Source: Eucalyptus grandis (lineage: Eukaryota > Streptophyta > Magnoliopsida > Myrtales > Myrtaceae). Taken from it: a stretch of 64,000 nucleotides of DNA. A program made the position numbers and the translations under genes. Shown one piece after another: positions 38,201 through 49,432 of the stretch. Numbering within the stretch: the stretch's first letter is position 1; every line of letters begins with the position of its first letter. Under the pieces are notes generated by a model. That model did not search any database. It saw only the letters and a list, made by a program, of their open reading frames with translations, and was not told the origin of the DNA. The stretch is from assembly GCF_016545825.1 (NCBI RefSeq), contig NC_052621.1:23276940-23340939 (forward strand), written 5' to 3'.

Positions 38201-38493
38201 GCGCCAGAGCGACGAACGTCGACCGCGACGCCACTTGCTGGCGAGTTCTATAGAAATTAGCCGAACCCTCTTCCCATAAGACGGTGGAAACGGGCACAAG
38301 AACAAGGAGGGTGACCGGTGAGGGAAGTACCTTGGAATTTGGACAGCTTGGAGCGTACGGCGCCACAGCCGCCGCGGCCGCCGGTCCGGCGACGGAGCGG
38401 CGCGGTGATTATGGGGCTTATTATGATGCCGCCGCGGCCACTGTTGTAACCGTGTACTGCACCGAAAGCGTTTCTTGGCGAGACTATCTCCAT
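35208..38493 (-). CDS. PLAT/LH2-type chloroplast membrane protein (At1g55280-like), three exons
   Basis: Exons on the complement are 38331-38493, 36291-36674 and 35208-35902; introns are GT-AG, both phase 1, and the product is 413 aa. Residues 1 to about 50 are Arg/Gly/Ser-rich and look like a plastid transit peptide. The middle (about 95-210) has a PLAT-like beta domain: LYKIKLHTSRMYGSGLTD, FTFKGPKLGGPQALWI and WRLGYVTLSV. The C-terminal 150 residues contain four hydrophobic segments, including FLTGGLGGFVYLLIL, TTLALAATVFFGVL and GMIGFIACKVAVVLAAF. Exon 1 (SKFQ) joins DFQDYAKPSRL only when the acceptor TTTAG at about 36676 is used, which fixes that junction. I think this is the orthologue of At1g55280, annotated as PLAT/LH2 family. 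The molecular role is unknown. Confidence 0.82.
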
Positions 38494-41170
38494 TGCTGCG
38501 ATCTTTCTGCGAGAGAGAGAGAGGGAGAGGCTTTGCGTGCTTGTGCCGGAGGCTGGAGAGAGAGGAAAGAGACGGGAGATTTTCCGGAGAGGAAACGCTG
38601 GACTACGTCGTTTCTCAGCTGCATGCAGGTAAAGCCCAAAAGGCCCAATCACTTGGGAATATATATATACTAATTGGGTTATCTTATCTTACCTTACATA
38701 TAATTTATCTTAGGGATTTTCTCTAAAAGGCGGCTTTTGAGCACCAATGATGTGCACTTAATTAATCACTCTTCTTTTAACTCCTTAGAAATAGGATTTT
38801 CCAATACCCACATGGTAGAATTTTAAACGAGGGCCTCAAGTGGAGCCATTTTAAGAGGGCTTAGAGTGGACTCTACCTAAAATAAGGGCATGATGTGTAC
38901 TTAATTAATAATCCTTTCAATGTATACAATATGAAATATGCATAATCAATGTATACAATATGAAATACGATTATGCATATTATTTAATAATATGGATTAT
39001 TATATCTTCTTTGGATTTAAAAATCTTCTGTGAATGATCCACATGTACCTTTTTTTTTCACCGTTCACACACATCAAAATTGGAAACAAAATCAACAAGT
39101 TCTGCTAACTTGAATTGATAGAAGGACGATATTGAACACCATGGACTACATTGAATATGTATCAAAAGTTCGGAGATCACATTAAACAAATTATAAATTC
39201 ATGAGCAACGTTATATATTGAGCTAAAGTTTGAAGATTACATTGAATAAATTAAAATTTTAGGGCTAATAATATATATACTATGGTTTGATCTCCAAGGA
39301 CCAATCCATCTTTGAAGTTTCATTATTTGAAGTGCCAAAAGAAGTTGACAATGATTGGATCTAAGTAGATCCTTAAAAAGCTCAAAGGGAAGAAACAAGC
39401 TATGCTGGGAGACCCCAAAACATCGTCCTCATATTCCCTAACAATTAGGAAAAAAAAGATTGATCGGGAATCAAGGACCCTTCGATGGTAAAGGTAAACA
39501 TCACATCAAAAGTTTCAGTTCTTCTATCATAGCAAAGTGAAAGGCCCACTGTAGAGTTGGCACGCTCTTACAAGCAAGTCAAATTAATCGATTGACAACT
39601 ATGTACCCCGGTTAATATATGCACTATGGTTTGATTTCCAAGGACCATGTTTGAAGTTTCATTATTCATTGTGCCAAGAGGAGTTGACAATGATCAGTAA
39701 CGGCACCAGATGTGATCCGCCGAGGTGGGTAGGGTAAAGAAAGGAGAGGGTCTTTTCCCATGCTTTAGCTGATCATATTTGATTTCTATTTTGTCTTTAC
39801 TCAAAGCTTGTCCCATGTTCTTGTCATCCTAATTATTTAGCTTTCATAGAAATTTGACTTTTAAGATATTTTATCTTTACAATGGTCGCTAGCTAACCTA
39901 CGCCCAAACTCGGTGAGGGCCCACAAGCCCATCGCCTAGTGGCTAGGGCTGTTGCGACTCTCGCTCAGTGTCAACAAGGGCGTTAAGAAAAAAAAAGAAA
40001 AAACCAAAAAATATTTTAAAAAATATTCACATTAGCATCAGTTGAGCTACGTATAATCATCAGCGACCACGTCATTGATTTCCGCTTAAAATTAGTCAAA
40101 TTGACTCAATTGGTAAAAGTAGGAAGTTTTAAGATTAAATTAGCACATTTTAAAAAATTATGATTAAATTATTATAAATATAATAGATTTAAGACTTTTT
40201 TAATCATTTTTTTTTTCTGATTGCATAATTCCATTTTCTCGTTAAAATATTGATTCTAGCATCCACCACAGAATATATCCATATTTAATATGGCATATTA
40301 GTGGCATGTCACTAGGTTCAAAATTCTTGATATTGCCTTAAATGTTAGTTGATCATAGTGTTATGGAATTTAATGTTAGTGTTCGCACCCCTTATAGTAT
40401 TTGTAATTTGTATGCTGTGTTTGTATATGAGTTGGATTGGTTATGTTAATGTGTATTCTCCATGTTTGTATATGGATACGAGATATGTGATCAAATGACA
40501 TCACACGCATCTATTAGGACGAAGTGCTACGTAGTGACAATGAGAGCCACCTCTTGAATCGATGGAGGCCACTCTTAAAATATGATTGTCTGTATATAAC
40601 AATGGGATTGGATATACGATACGCATCATCGATATCATTTGTGTTAGAAACATATTACTCGATTTCGTGTATCTTTCATATTGTAATCTTAATAGATTAT
40701 AATTTCTATTGTAATATTGTCTTATTATGTATAGTCATCTTATAAAACCTATCAATAGGCTCATGTATAGTAACATTGAAATATATAGAAACTTATCCAA
40801 TTCACTTTTCCGCATTACTCTTAATTATTTGTATGATCCGCTATCAATTGGTCCACTTCCTTGGCCCCATCGACACACTAGCCAAGATTTTCTTTAATTT
40901 TTTTATATTTTATTCTGAAGCAAACCCCAGTTAGTAAATTATGTTTTCCTTTTTAATGTTAGGAAACCCACCTATAGAGAATAGAAGAAACAAAAAAAAG
41001 GGGAAGAAATAAATTATATATAGAGAAATTACCAATTCCGAAACCGACCCTGGAAATGAGTGGGCCAATTCTCAGTCACACAAACTGGAAATTGACCCTA
41101 CTCGGTCCTATTCCAGATTTCAACGTGAAACCGACCCACCATAAAACCTATTATCCTTACTTAGAAGAGA
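38494..41170. other. Gene-free stretch with short repeats
   Basis: 38.5-38.7 kb is the promoter side of the PLAT/LH2 gene. Near 38918-38975 the phrase tcaatgtatacaatatgaaa occurs twice in tandem. A block of about 80 bp beginning actatggtttgatYtccaag recurs at about 39280-39358 and 39623-39697. A GC-core MITE relic seems to lie at about 39850-40010 (gctagctaacctacgccc, then a purine tract). No gene seen. Confidence 0.45.
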
Positions 41171-41784
41171 TGATGAATTACTTGGCCAGCAATCCGCATG
41201 CTCCATGTCGAGACCGACTCACCAACAGTGTCTGCAGGCTTGCTTAGATTGGAAGCTGAGTCGATTTCAGGATCTTACAGCTAGCTGTGAGCTCTTTTGC
41301 TAGAGATGCGTACTCAAAAAAGCAAGCGAAAGTGTTGACCAATTTGTGATTCGCGAATACCAATTGCCGTTTTTTTTTTTTTTTTTTTTAATTAGTCAAT
41401 GCTGTAAACGGAGGGGTCGGAATTACCCTATGAGAATCTTGCAATTTTCCCTCTGCAGAACCAAAGTCGCAATCTCCGTTGACAAGTCTTGCCGACAAGC
41501 TTAGATTCTACGCAGCAATGTGAGGCCAACAAGGGCTGCGGCCATCACTTCCCCATCCGAACTTGATTCCTCAAAGGATAGAGAACATATACTGTGAATA
41601 TATTATGTGTATGAACGTGATAATTTGTGAATCTCTGCTAATAAAATACTAGTAGTAGTTAGAAGCAGTTAGTGTTGAGCGAATGATCGCATTGAATTCT
41701 ACGAATTACTCTTTAATCATTAAATTTACCCTTCATATGGATAAATATTGTAAAAGTACTTCTTTCTTGAATTTACCACCATTA
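41171..41784 (+). pseudogene. Upstream PUT copy: only the 3' flank survives
   Basis: From gatgaattacttggcc onward this matches the 3' flank of the intact PUT gene (48421-49009) nearly base for base in blocks: gaccgactcaccaaca, ttcaggatcttacagctagc, aatctccgttgacaagtctt, gtgttgagcgaatgat. Identity is roughly 85% by eye. No PUT coding sequence precedes it, so the gene body of this copy has been lost. A T-run (about 41369-41390) and unrelated bases replace part of the middle. It shows that the PUT locus once extended further left. Confidence 0.75.
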
Positions 41785-41996
41785 TCCAACTAATCTTAAG
41801 CCTATTGTACGAATAATAATTCAATTCTAAAATTTTCAATTTTATCAATTAAGTACTACACGTTTGTATGAAATTCTAATGTAATCATTATGACTAATTT
41901 TTACCTAAAATTGCTAACGGTTGGACTACGTCAACGATGTCTAGCATATATTAATTGGAATGACTATATTAGCAAAAATAGAAGGTTTAGTTTTGA
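41785..41996. mobile_element. Mutator-type MITE relic, paralogous to 49010-49284
   Basis: It follows the upstream PUT flank just as the 49010-49284 element follows the intact copy. It shares aaaattttcaattttRtYaa and the ctaacggttggactacg / ttaatgactagatcgct region. The right terminus has been lost. Confidence 0.55.
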
Positions 41997-42690
41997 ATTA
42001 TCTCTAACATGATAACACCCCTCTCTTCATGTTTTCAATTAAGTTTATCAATTTTGAACATTTTATTATCATTACAACTCTCTCTTTCAATGCATATGCC
42101 TCATTGGACAATGTGGATCCACGTAAGACCTACACAATCCGACATATCACGTGCGTTGTGCCCATTGCATTGGATGTGGACAATGAATTGTCACATGATT
42201 CATACATTTAAGCACCTTCTTCCAACGAGAAAACGCAATTTCACACCCTACTCCTAGTACATTGATTTTGGCCGACGAGTCCTATTGGCTAACGTTACTC
42301 AAAGGGTTTCATGGTCTTAAGTATAAGGACTCATCTCTTTTTTGTATGAAAAAAGGGTTAAAGCTGAATATAAAAATTTGATGTTGTAATCTATTATCCC
42401 TATTTTATCACCTAATAAATCATGAAGTAACTCTCTTGAAGGTAATATAAAAGAACTATTATCCAAGGGCTTGTCGATTTCATTGTTAGCAAGTCAGTCA
42501 ATAGAGCAATTTTCTTTCCAAAAGTTATGTTCTACTTTAAACATAAAGTGAGAACACAATAATCTTTTGAAATATTCAAGTAAAGTAGGGTTAGCATTAT
42601 CAATTATAAGCTCTTGACTAACAAGGACAGTGATGGTTTTAGAGTGACTCTTAATGATGATCTTATGAAAATCAAGATCATCATGAGGAC
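41997..42690. repeat. PUT-array spacer, first copy (left part)
   Basis: Matches 52436-53150 at roughly 75-80%: attatctctaacatgataac, agacctacacaatccgac, tacattgattttgg, cctattggctaacgtt. It is a noncoding spacer of the tandem array. Corresponding 60-codon frames exist in both copies but have diverged mainly at amino-acid-changing sites. Confidence 0.75.
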
Positions 42691-42702
42691 CCATTAATTT
42701 CG

Positions 42703-43830
42703 GGAGAATTACCAAAAAAGTCCTAAACCTATTGTGATTGTGCCAATTTAGTCCTAAACTTTTTTTTTTGGCCAACTTAGTCCTAAACCTTTACAATTGT
42801 ACCAATTAAGTCCATCCGCCAAAATTGGCTGGCTGGTGCCGACGTGGACACCGGCCGGCCGGCGAACGATTTTTTAATAATTTTTTTTTATTTTTTTCGA
42901 TTTATTTATTTATTTATTTATTTATTTATTTTTCTTCCTATCTTCTTCTTCCTCGGCGGCGCCGCCGCCCGGCGAGGCGAGGGCCGGCGAGGTCGCCCCG
43001 CCGCCATCGGCGAGGCTCGCCCGCCGCCACCGGGCGAGGCGAGCCTTGCCCGCCGACGGCGAGGCCGCCGTCGCCCGGCCAAGGCGAGGCTCGGCCTCGC
43101 CCGGCCATGGCGAGGTCAAGCCTCGCCGAGATCCGGCGACGGCGGCCTCGCCGTCGCCGGGCGAGGCTCGCCCGCCGGTGGCCGGCGGGGCGAGGCTCGC
43201 CCCCGACGGCAAGGCCGCCGTCGCCCAACCAAGGCGAGGCTCGGCCTCGCCCGACCATGGCGAGGTCGAGCCTCGCTAGATTCGGGCGACGGGCAGCCTG
43301 CTGGCAAGCACCCGGCGAGGTCGACCCTCGCCTTGGCCGGGAGAGGGTCGACCTCGCCGGGGCGGCCGAGGCCGCCGTCGCTGGGCGAGGCTCGCCCCGC
43401 CGGCCAGGCGGGCGAGCCTCCTGGGCCGAGGTGAGGCCGCCGTCGCCGATCCGGCGAGGCTTGACCTCGCCATGGCCGGGCGACGGCGGCCCGCCGCCGC
43501 CGGGCGAGCTCGCTCGCTAGTGGCCGGCGGGGCGAGCCTCGCCGGTGGCCGGGCGAGGCGACCTCGCCGGCCGAGGAAGAAGAAGATAGGAAGAAAAAAA
43601 AGAAGAAAAAAAGAAGAAAAAAAAATTAAAAAAATCGAAAAAAATAAAAAGAAATTATTAAAAAATTGTTCGCCGGCCGGCCGGCGTCCACGTCAGCGCC
43701 GGCCGGCCAATTTTGGCCGGATGGACTGAATTGGTACAATTGTAAAAGGTTTAGGACTAAATTGGCTAAAAAAAGTTTAGGACTGAATTGGCACAATTGC
43801 AATAAGTTTAGGACTTTTTGGTAATTCTCC
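42703..43830. mobile_element. Mutator-like element with long inverted ends, 1128 bp
   Basis: The ends ggagaattaccaaaaaagtc and (inverted) ggagaattaccaaaaagtcc start inverted repeats about 190 bp long, which go on through taaaccttttacaattgtac and the ccggccggccggcg blocks. A target duplication ccattaatttcg flanks them (42691-42702 and 43831-43842). If the terminal G is counted in the repeat it becomes 10 bp, close to the usual 9-11 bp of Mutator elements. The core 42950-43580 is very GC-rich (ggcgaggctcggcctcgccc repeats), bounded by a (TTTA)n/pyrimidine tract on the left and a purine tract on the right. It encodes no transposase. The homologous spacer near 53140-53165 lacks it. Confidence 0.9.
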
Positions 43831-43842
43831 CCATTAATTTCG

Positions 43843-44941
43843 TGAAAATGTTGGTTGTTTTTTTTTTTTTCCAGTGAATGAAAATGAAAATACTATCATG
43901 TTTCTCAATTTTGCTTTTCTTGAAAACCCATTTGGAGCGTGAAGATTATTATTTTTAGTAATAATTACAAATCTGAGAACATGTTAGCCTATCCCGTCGT
44001 CAAACTTAAACAATAGAATGGGAAAATGGATTAAAACATGCTTTGTTTTCGTTTTTCTTCTCTCTTAGATATTATCTTGGAAAAGAAATTAACTGAATGT
44101 TTTGAAAGATGATTATTAACTTTGAGACATAATTGCTAAGGTATACGAAACATGCTTGATGCGCAATCAGAAGTTTTCATTAAAAAAAAAAAAAAAGAAT
44201 TTCGTGAAGAAGTCCATCTTTTATCCAGAACAATGAAAAATAAGCAAAAGGTCACTGTTTATCCAAGTTAATGAAATCTCAAAAGAAAGAGAACCCAAAA
44301 GAAAAGCACAAATATGTTATTGTAAAAGAAAATTTCAGGATTTACTTTTCTTCTTTCCATTTTGGTTACCACTTAAAACTCAAAATGCTGTCCATGACAC
44401 ATTTATTACGAAAAAACCATTAATCTCACAGAGATATTGGAATTAGTACCCCTAACCCAAGTCTATAATATGATGCTATTTGGTCCAATATTTTGCTAAA
44501 ATGCATACATTTCACTACATATGATAGATGACTGTAAGACCAATCTAATATGGAGAATGACAGATCTAATATGAAGAATATGCATGTATCAACATATATA
44601 CATTTCAATGAAGATTTTTGGCTTAGGGGTATTGGTTTGAAATTTTCCAACAAGACAAAAACAAGTTCGAAGTATACACATGTCTTGAAGTTACCAATTT
44701 GAGGTTTTTGCGAGACAAAAAATTAATTTATTACAAATGTGTTAAGGGTATCAATTTAGGAGTGTTAATAACATTAAACCTTTTTTTTTCTCCATTCATT
44801 TAGTTGAAGATGCTTACGGAGGCTTCTCTGAAACTCAGTTCAAACTAACTTAGAGCCCCAGAGCTAAAGACAAAGCCAAAGACCTTTAGATGGAAGATGA
44901 CGTTGAAGCTTTTATTACGTATAAGACAACTCAAGGTTGTT
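43843..44941. repeat. PUT-array spacer, first copy (middle part)
   Basis: Matches 53160-53506 and 54481-54700: aatgaaaatgaaaatactat, cttgaaaacccatttgg, caatagaatgggaaaat, agaagtccat, aatttattRcaaatgtgtta, gacaactcaaggttgtt. Near 44241-44250 it shows a near-empty site for the PIF/Harbinger element found at 53510 in the other copy. No gene seen. Confidence 0.75.
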
Positions 44942-45679
44942 CCTCTCCCTGCTTTGTTTTCCTATTTTAACCTTTCTTCATCTCTTCCACCTTTTGAGGT
45001 GAAGGATTTAACCTAGATCTCTCCCTCCCCTCCTTATTCCTTTTCCTTTTATTTTCTTTTGTTTCTTTTTTTACTCTCATGATTTGCTCTCCCGATTTTA
45101 TATTTGGGAGCTTTCTCTCCAATCTAATTTTAAATTTTGAAGTTTTGATAAATAAGTACTCTGCTTTCAATTTCAATTGTGTCCACAATAATTTCTATGT
45201 CAAATTTGTGCTCATTTAATGTGTTTTCATTTATCGCATTGGCTTCATGGCTCACTCTCATTGATATCATATTTGATTTTTTTCAATATGTTTATATTGT
45301 CTCCGTACGGTGATGGTGTTGGGGATGCCTAACCTAGGCACACACCGTTCAAAGACAAAGCTATAACTACAAATGAAGATCCTTGTGTGTGCTTATCACC
45401 GATGATACCATGTAATTCGATGATTGGCTGTCAATCCTTTCGGTTAGATACAGTTCCAAATCTATTCTTGAAGGTCCAGCCTGTAATTATCTCTAATGAA
45501 TTGCGTTAGATACGGTTCCAAATCTATTCTTGAAGGTCCAGCCTATAATTATCTCTAATGAATTGCCTTAATCTCTGGTTTTTTGTTTGTTGTGGAGCTC
45601 TATGGAGCTTTGCTTTGTTATTGTGATTTTTTATATTCCTTTTCATATATCCTTTTAATTGACCAAAAAAAAAAAAAAC
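44942..45679 (+). mobile_element. A-tailed retroposon insertion, 738 bp
   Basis: The paralogous spacer reads caactcaaggttgtttgcaa without interruption (about 54683-54702), whereas here the same phrase is split at ggttgtt. The insert ends in a run of about 15 A at 45664-45678, and ggttgtt is repeated at 44935-44941 and 45680-45686 (7-bp target duplication). It has no LTRs or inverted ends. The bases before the tail (aattgacc then A) resemble the LINE tail (tttcgacc then A). I therefore infer mobilisation by LINE machinery: a 5'-truncated LINE, a non-autonomous retroposon or a processed transcript. No coding region recognised. Confidence 0.75.
45444..45567 (+). repeat. 62-bp tandem repeat, two copies
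   Basis: ttagatacRgttccaaatct to ctctaatgaattgcS occurs at 45444-45505 and 45506-45567 with about three differences. It lies inside the retroposon. Confidence 0.9.
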
Positions 45680-46617
45680 GGTTGTTTGCAAAGTTACTCA
45701 AAAAGTCTTTTTGAAAACAAGAAAGAGTTTATCCTAAGTAATTAAGGCAAAAGATTCATATTTCATCCAAAATCTTTCTTCGGTTTCAATTAGAGGAGAT
45801 GAATTTTGTGACAACTATGGATAGAAAATATCATTAGTAGATAAGAAAATGAGTAACTTTACTTCAAACAGAATCAAACGTACACAAAATATATTGAAAT
45901 TCAATTGATGGCAAAATTTGAGAACGTGAATATGTAACGTCAGAATTTAACTAATGACATGACATTTAGGATAACGTGTAATATCATAAATTAATTGATG
46001 ACTTACTATCCAAAATAAAGATACACGCCGGAATTAAATCAATGATGCAAATCCCAAAACTACAAGTATTATACAAGAAAGTAAAGATAATCAAAAGATT
46101 GGTCTCTAGTAGATGAATGCCGGTATTTACAGCAATTGCGCCAAATTTTGGTGCAAACAATCCTAAATATTCTTTCCATACGTTTCTGTGTTTGGGACTT
46201 CTGGGGAAGTTGAAAAAATGAAAAAATAAAAGAAAGGAAACTTTTCTTTTCTTTAACCAAAAGAGGACAATTTCTTGCGTCAAGGGGGGAGTGAAGAATC
46301 GGGCCGAGAGCTGACTAATCGTGCGTTTGACTTTTGCCTCCCAATTCGTGGTCGGCTGGAGCTGGAGGGGGAGGAGACGGCGGACGAGGAATAGATTTCT
46401 TGTGGCTTTGATTATTCAAATCCCTCCACGCGATCCCCTCAAGACGATATCTCCATTATTTTCAGGTCTAGTCTCTGTCCTCTTCTGCTTAGGATTCGGT
46501 TCACACCGTCTGTCCATAAGAAATCCTTCTCGGTTTCTTGAAATAAAAGATCTTCCCCAGTTTCCAAAAGTCTCATTCCCATCTGAATTCTCCTTCATCG
46601 CTGTCGTAGTCAGGGGG
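45680..46617. other. Upstream region and leader of the intact PUT gene
   Basis: 45680-45780 matches the other array copy at 54695-54780. 45780-46250 is AT-rich with no gene. 46250-46450 again matches 54780-54940 (tttcttgcgtca, gagctggag, cttgtggctttgatt) and is probably promoter and 5' UTR; a caggtctag near 46464 could be a leader splice site. Confidence 0.5.
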
Positions 46618-46659
46618 ATGGAGGAAGAAGGCCAACTCCTCCATCCCCACTTTCTGTAA
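46618..46659 (+). promoter_or_regulatory. Short upstream ORF in the PUT leader
   Basis: An ATG at 46618 opens a 13-codon frame (MEEEGQLLHPHFL) that stops at 46657-46659, 49 bases before the PUT start codon. If the transcript is not spliced across it, it may lower translation of the main frame. I have no evidence that it is translated. Confidence 0.4.
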
Positions 46660-46708
46660 TTAGAAGCCCATCTGTCCCTGTGTGTGTGTCTCTCTCTCTC
46701 TGTCCTCC

Positions 46709-48259
46709 ATGGAACCGGAGATCCGGCGGCAGAACGCGAAACCATCGCCGGAGAAGTCCCCTCCTGGGCCGGACGCCGCCGCGATCCTCCCCGTCACAGC
46801 CGGGCCGGCGGCGGCGAAGGGCGCCGCCAAGAAGCTGACCCTCATCCCTCTCATCTTCCTCATCTACTTCGAGGTCGCCGGTGGCCCGTATGGCGAGGAG
46901 CCGGCGGTCCAGGCGGCCGGGCCGCTGCTGGCCCTCGTCGGGTTCCTGGTCTTCCCGTTCATCTGGAGCATCCCGGAGGCCCTCGTGACGGCCGAGCTCT
47001 CCACAGCGTTCCCCGGCAACGGGGGGTTCGTGCTGTGGGCCGAGCGGGCGTTCGGGCCCCTCTGCGGCTCCCTGATGGGGACGTGGAAGTTCCTGAGCGG
47101 CGTGATCAACGTGGCCGCCTTCCCGGTCCTTTGCATAGACTACGTCGAGAAGCTGTTCCCGGTCTTCGAATCTGGGTGGCCGCGGAACGTCGCGATCCCG
47201 ATATCCACATTGATGTTGTCCCTCCTGAATTACACCGGCCTGACGATCGTGGGCTACACCGCGGTGGTACTGGGCATTGTTTCCCTGATGCCCTTCCTCG
47301 TCATGTCTTCGATCGCGATCCCGAAGATTCATCCTCACAGGTGAGAGCCCTCGGTTCTTACTGTAACATAGGATCGTTGTACTGAATTGTAACCGAGTTA
47401 GGTCGCTTCTTAATGTCGGTGGATACTTTCTCGTGGCAGGTGGCTTAGCTTGGGCCAAAAGGGAGTGAAGAAAGATTGGAACTTGTACTTCAACACCCTC
47501 TTTTGGAACCTCAACTTTTGGGACAATGTCAGCACCATGGCAGGGGAAGTCGACAGGCCACAGAAGACCTTCCCTGTGGCCCTCCTTGTGGCCGTGGTCT
47601 TCACCTGCGTGGCCTACCTGATCCCGCTTTTCGCCGTGACTGGCTCGGTCATGGTGGACCAGAGCCAGTGGGAGACCGGGTTCATGGCCGACGCGGCGGA
47701 GATCATCGGCGGGAAGTGGCTCAAGATATGGCTTGAGATAGGGGCCGTCCTGTCGACGATTGGGCTCTACGAGGCCCAGCTAAGCAGCAGCGCGTTCCAG
47801 CTCCTGGGCATGGCGGATCTGGGGATTCTGCCGAAGGTCTTTGCGGTCCGGTCCAAATGGTTCGACACCCCCTGGTTGGGGATACTGTTGTCCACGGCCA
47901 TCTGCCTCGGGTTTTCCTACATGAACTTCACCTCGATCATATCATCGGCCAACTTCCTGTACAGCCTGGGGATGCTGCTGGAGTTTGCGTCCTTCCTGTG
48001 GCTGCGAAGGAAGATGCCGACGCTGAAGAGGCCGTACCAGATCCCGCTAAGCCTGCCGTGGCTGGCGGTGCTGAGCCTGGTGCCGTGCGCATTCTTGGTG
48101 GTGATCATGGTGTACGCCACGAAGGTTGTGTACTTGGTGAGCGGGCTTATGACTGTAGGCGGGATTGCGTGGTTCTTCTTGATGAGGCTGTGCAAGTCCA
48201 GGAAGATACTCAAGTTCAGCAATGGTGACATTGGTGAGGTTCTTGGAGAGGACCGATGA
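46709..48259 (+). CDS. Polyamine uptake transporter (PUT/LAT, APC superfamily), two exons
   Basis: Exons 46709-47340 and 47440-48259 are joined by a 99-bp GT-AG intron in phase 2, giving 483 aa, the normal PUT length. PUT proteins are proton-coupled membrane carriers of the APC family that import polyamines and paraquat. Residues 1-35 are a soluble N-terminus; about 12 membrane segments follow. Typical motifs: [71 protein letters not shown] and FLWLRRKMP. The intron splits the Arg of PHR|WLS. An in-frame upstream extension lacks an ATG, so 46709 is the start. Exon 1 is strongly GC-rich, unlike the flanks. It is the only intact copy of a tandem array. Confidence 0.94.
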
Positions 48260-49009
48260 TAGTTGAGGTGTGCCATTTAGAATCATAGAAGAAATCTGGG
48301 TAGATAGAAAAGATTCGTTTTATTTTGCTGTTTTTCTCTCCTTCTTGGACATGTTTCCGGATGATCATGCTGTAAATTTGATGGATTTATCTGGAAGCAA
48401 ATCAGGCTTTGTTCTTTCAGGTATGGTAAATTACTTGGCCGGCAATCTGCATACTTCATGTCCAGACCGACTCACCAACAATGTCTACAGCCCTGCTTAG
48501 ATTATAAGCTTAGTCGATTTCAGGATCTTACAGCTAGCTGTGACCTCTTTTGCCTAGCGAGAAATGCTTATATGATTGTCGTGAGAATAACGACCTGTTT
48601 TGTATTAATCGATGCTGAAAATGGAGGGGCCAGAATATACCCTGATAATCCTTGAGAATTTCGCAATTTTCCCTTTGCAGAATCAAAGTCGCATTCTCCG
48701 TCGACAAGTCTTGCCCCCAAAGCTTAGATTCCACGCAGCAATGCGAGACCGGCAAAGGGCAGCAACCATCGCTTCCACATTTCAATTTGATTCCTCAAAG
48801 GAGAGAGAATATATACTGTTAATATATTATGTGTGTACTATAGATAATTTGTGAATTTCTTCTAAAAAAACACTACAAGTAGCTAGTGTTGAGCGAATGA
48901 TTACATTGAATTGTACGAATTATTCTTTTATCTTCACATTTACCCTTTGTATGGATAAATATTATAAAAGTACTTCTTTCTTGTATTTACCACTAGTATT
49001 AATATATAC
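48260..49009. repeat. 3' flank of the intact PUT gene, repeated in three array copies
   Basis: Contains the PUT 3' UTR. 48260-48723 is almost identical to 55329-55800 (about 97-98% by eye), and 48421-49009 matches 41171-41784 at about 85%. No other gene seen. Confidence 0.8.
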
Positions 49010-49284
49010 GGGAAAATTGTCCAATCAATCCTAATCTTGTTGTCGAATGCTAATTTAGTATTAAAATTTTCAATTTTGTTAATTGAGTGTTAAACATTTG
49101 CGTCAAATTTCAATATAATCCTTTCGAGCAATTTTTGACGGAAATTGTTAATGACTAGATCGCTATTTCAGCAATGCCTAGCGAGAATGAATCGGTGGAA
49201 TGACTCAATTGGCTAAAACGGAATGTTTATGACTGAAATTTGTATCCATACAAAAGAGTTAGGACTGAATGGATAATTTTTCCC
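49010..49284. mobile_element. Mutator-type MITE, 275 bp
   Basis: Ends gggaaaattgtccaatcaat and (inverted) gggaaaaattatccattcag match. An 8-bp flank atatatac is present on both sides (49002-49009 and about 49286-49293). It is AT-rich and noncoding. Related relics lie at 18248-18541 and 41785-41996. Confidence 0.75.
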
Positions 49285-49432
49285 TATATATACTATATAA
49301 CCATTTCATATGCTTTTCCCATTTGAAAAAGGGCAACACTATTTCCACTCCCTATATAACTAAACCCACCTCCATTTTCACGAAAATCCTCAATTTTATT
49401 TACAATCTAAAGTGGTGGCTTCAAATTATTTA

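Noticed and set aside
42029..42211. A 60-codon frame that is also open, with the same start and stop, in the paralogous spacer (52466-52648)
   Set aside because: About 25 of 60 residues differ and most nucleotide differences change the amino acid, so there is no sign of selection for a protein. No domain is recognisable.
42825..43729. Several long open frames on both strands in the GC-rich MULE core
   Set aside because: They give Arg/Pro/Gly/Ala-rich repeats on both strands in several frames, which follows from GC-rich palindromic sequence with few stop codons.
46610..47458. A 282-codon antisense frame across the PUT first exon
   Set aside because: It covers a GC-rich exon and the intron, is full of Asp/Arg/Glu and matches nothing, whereas the + strand is a clear transporter.
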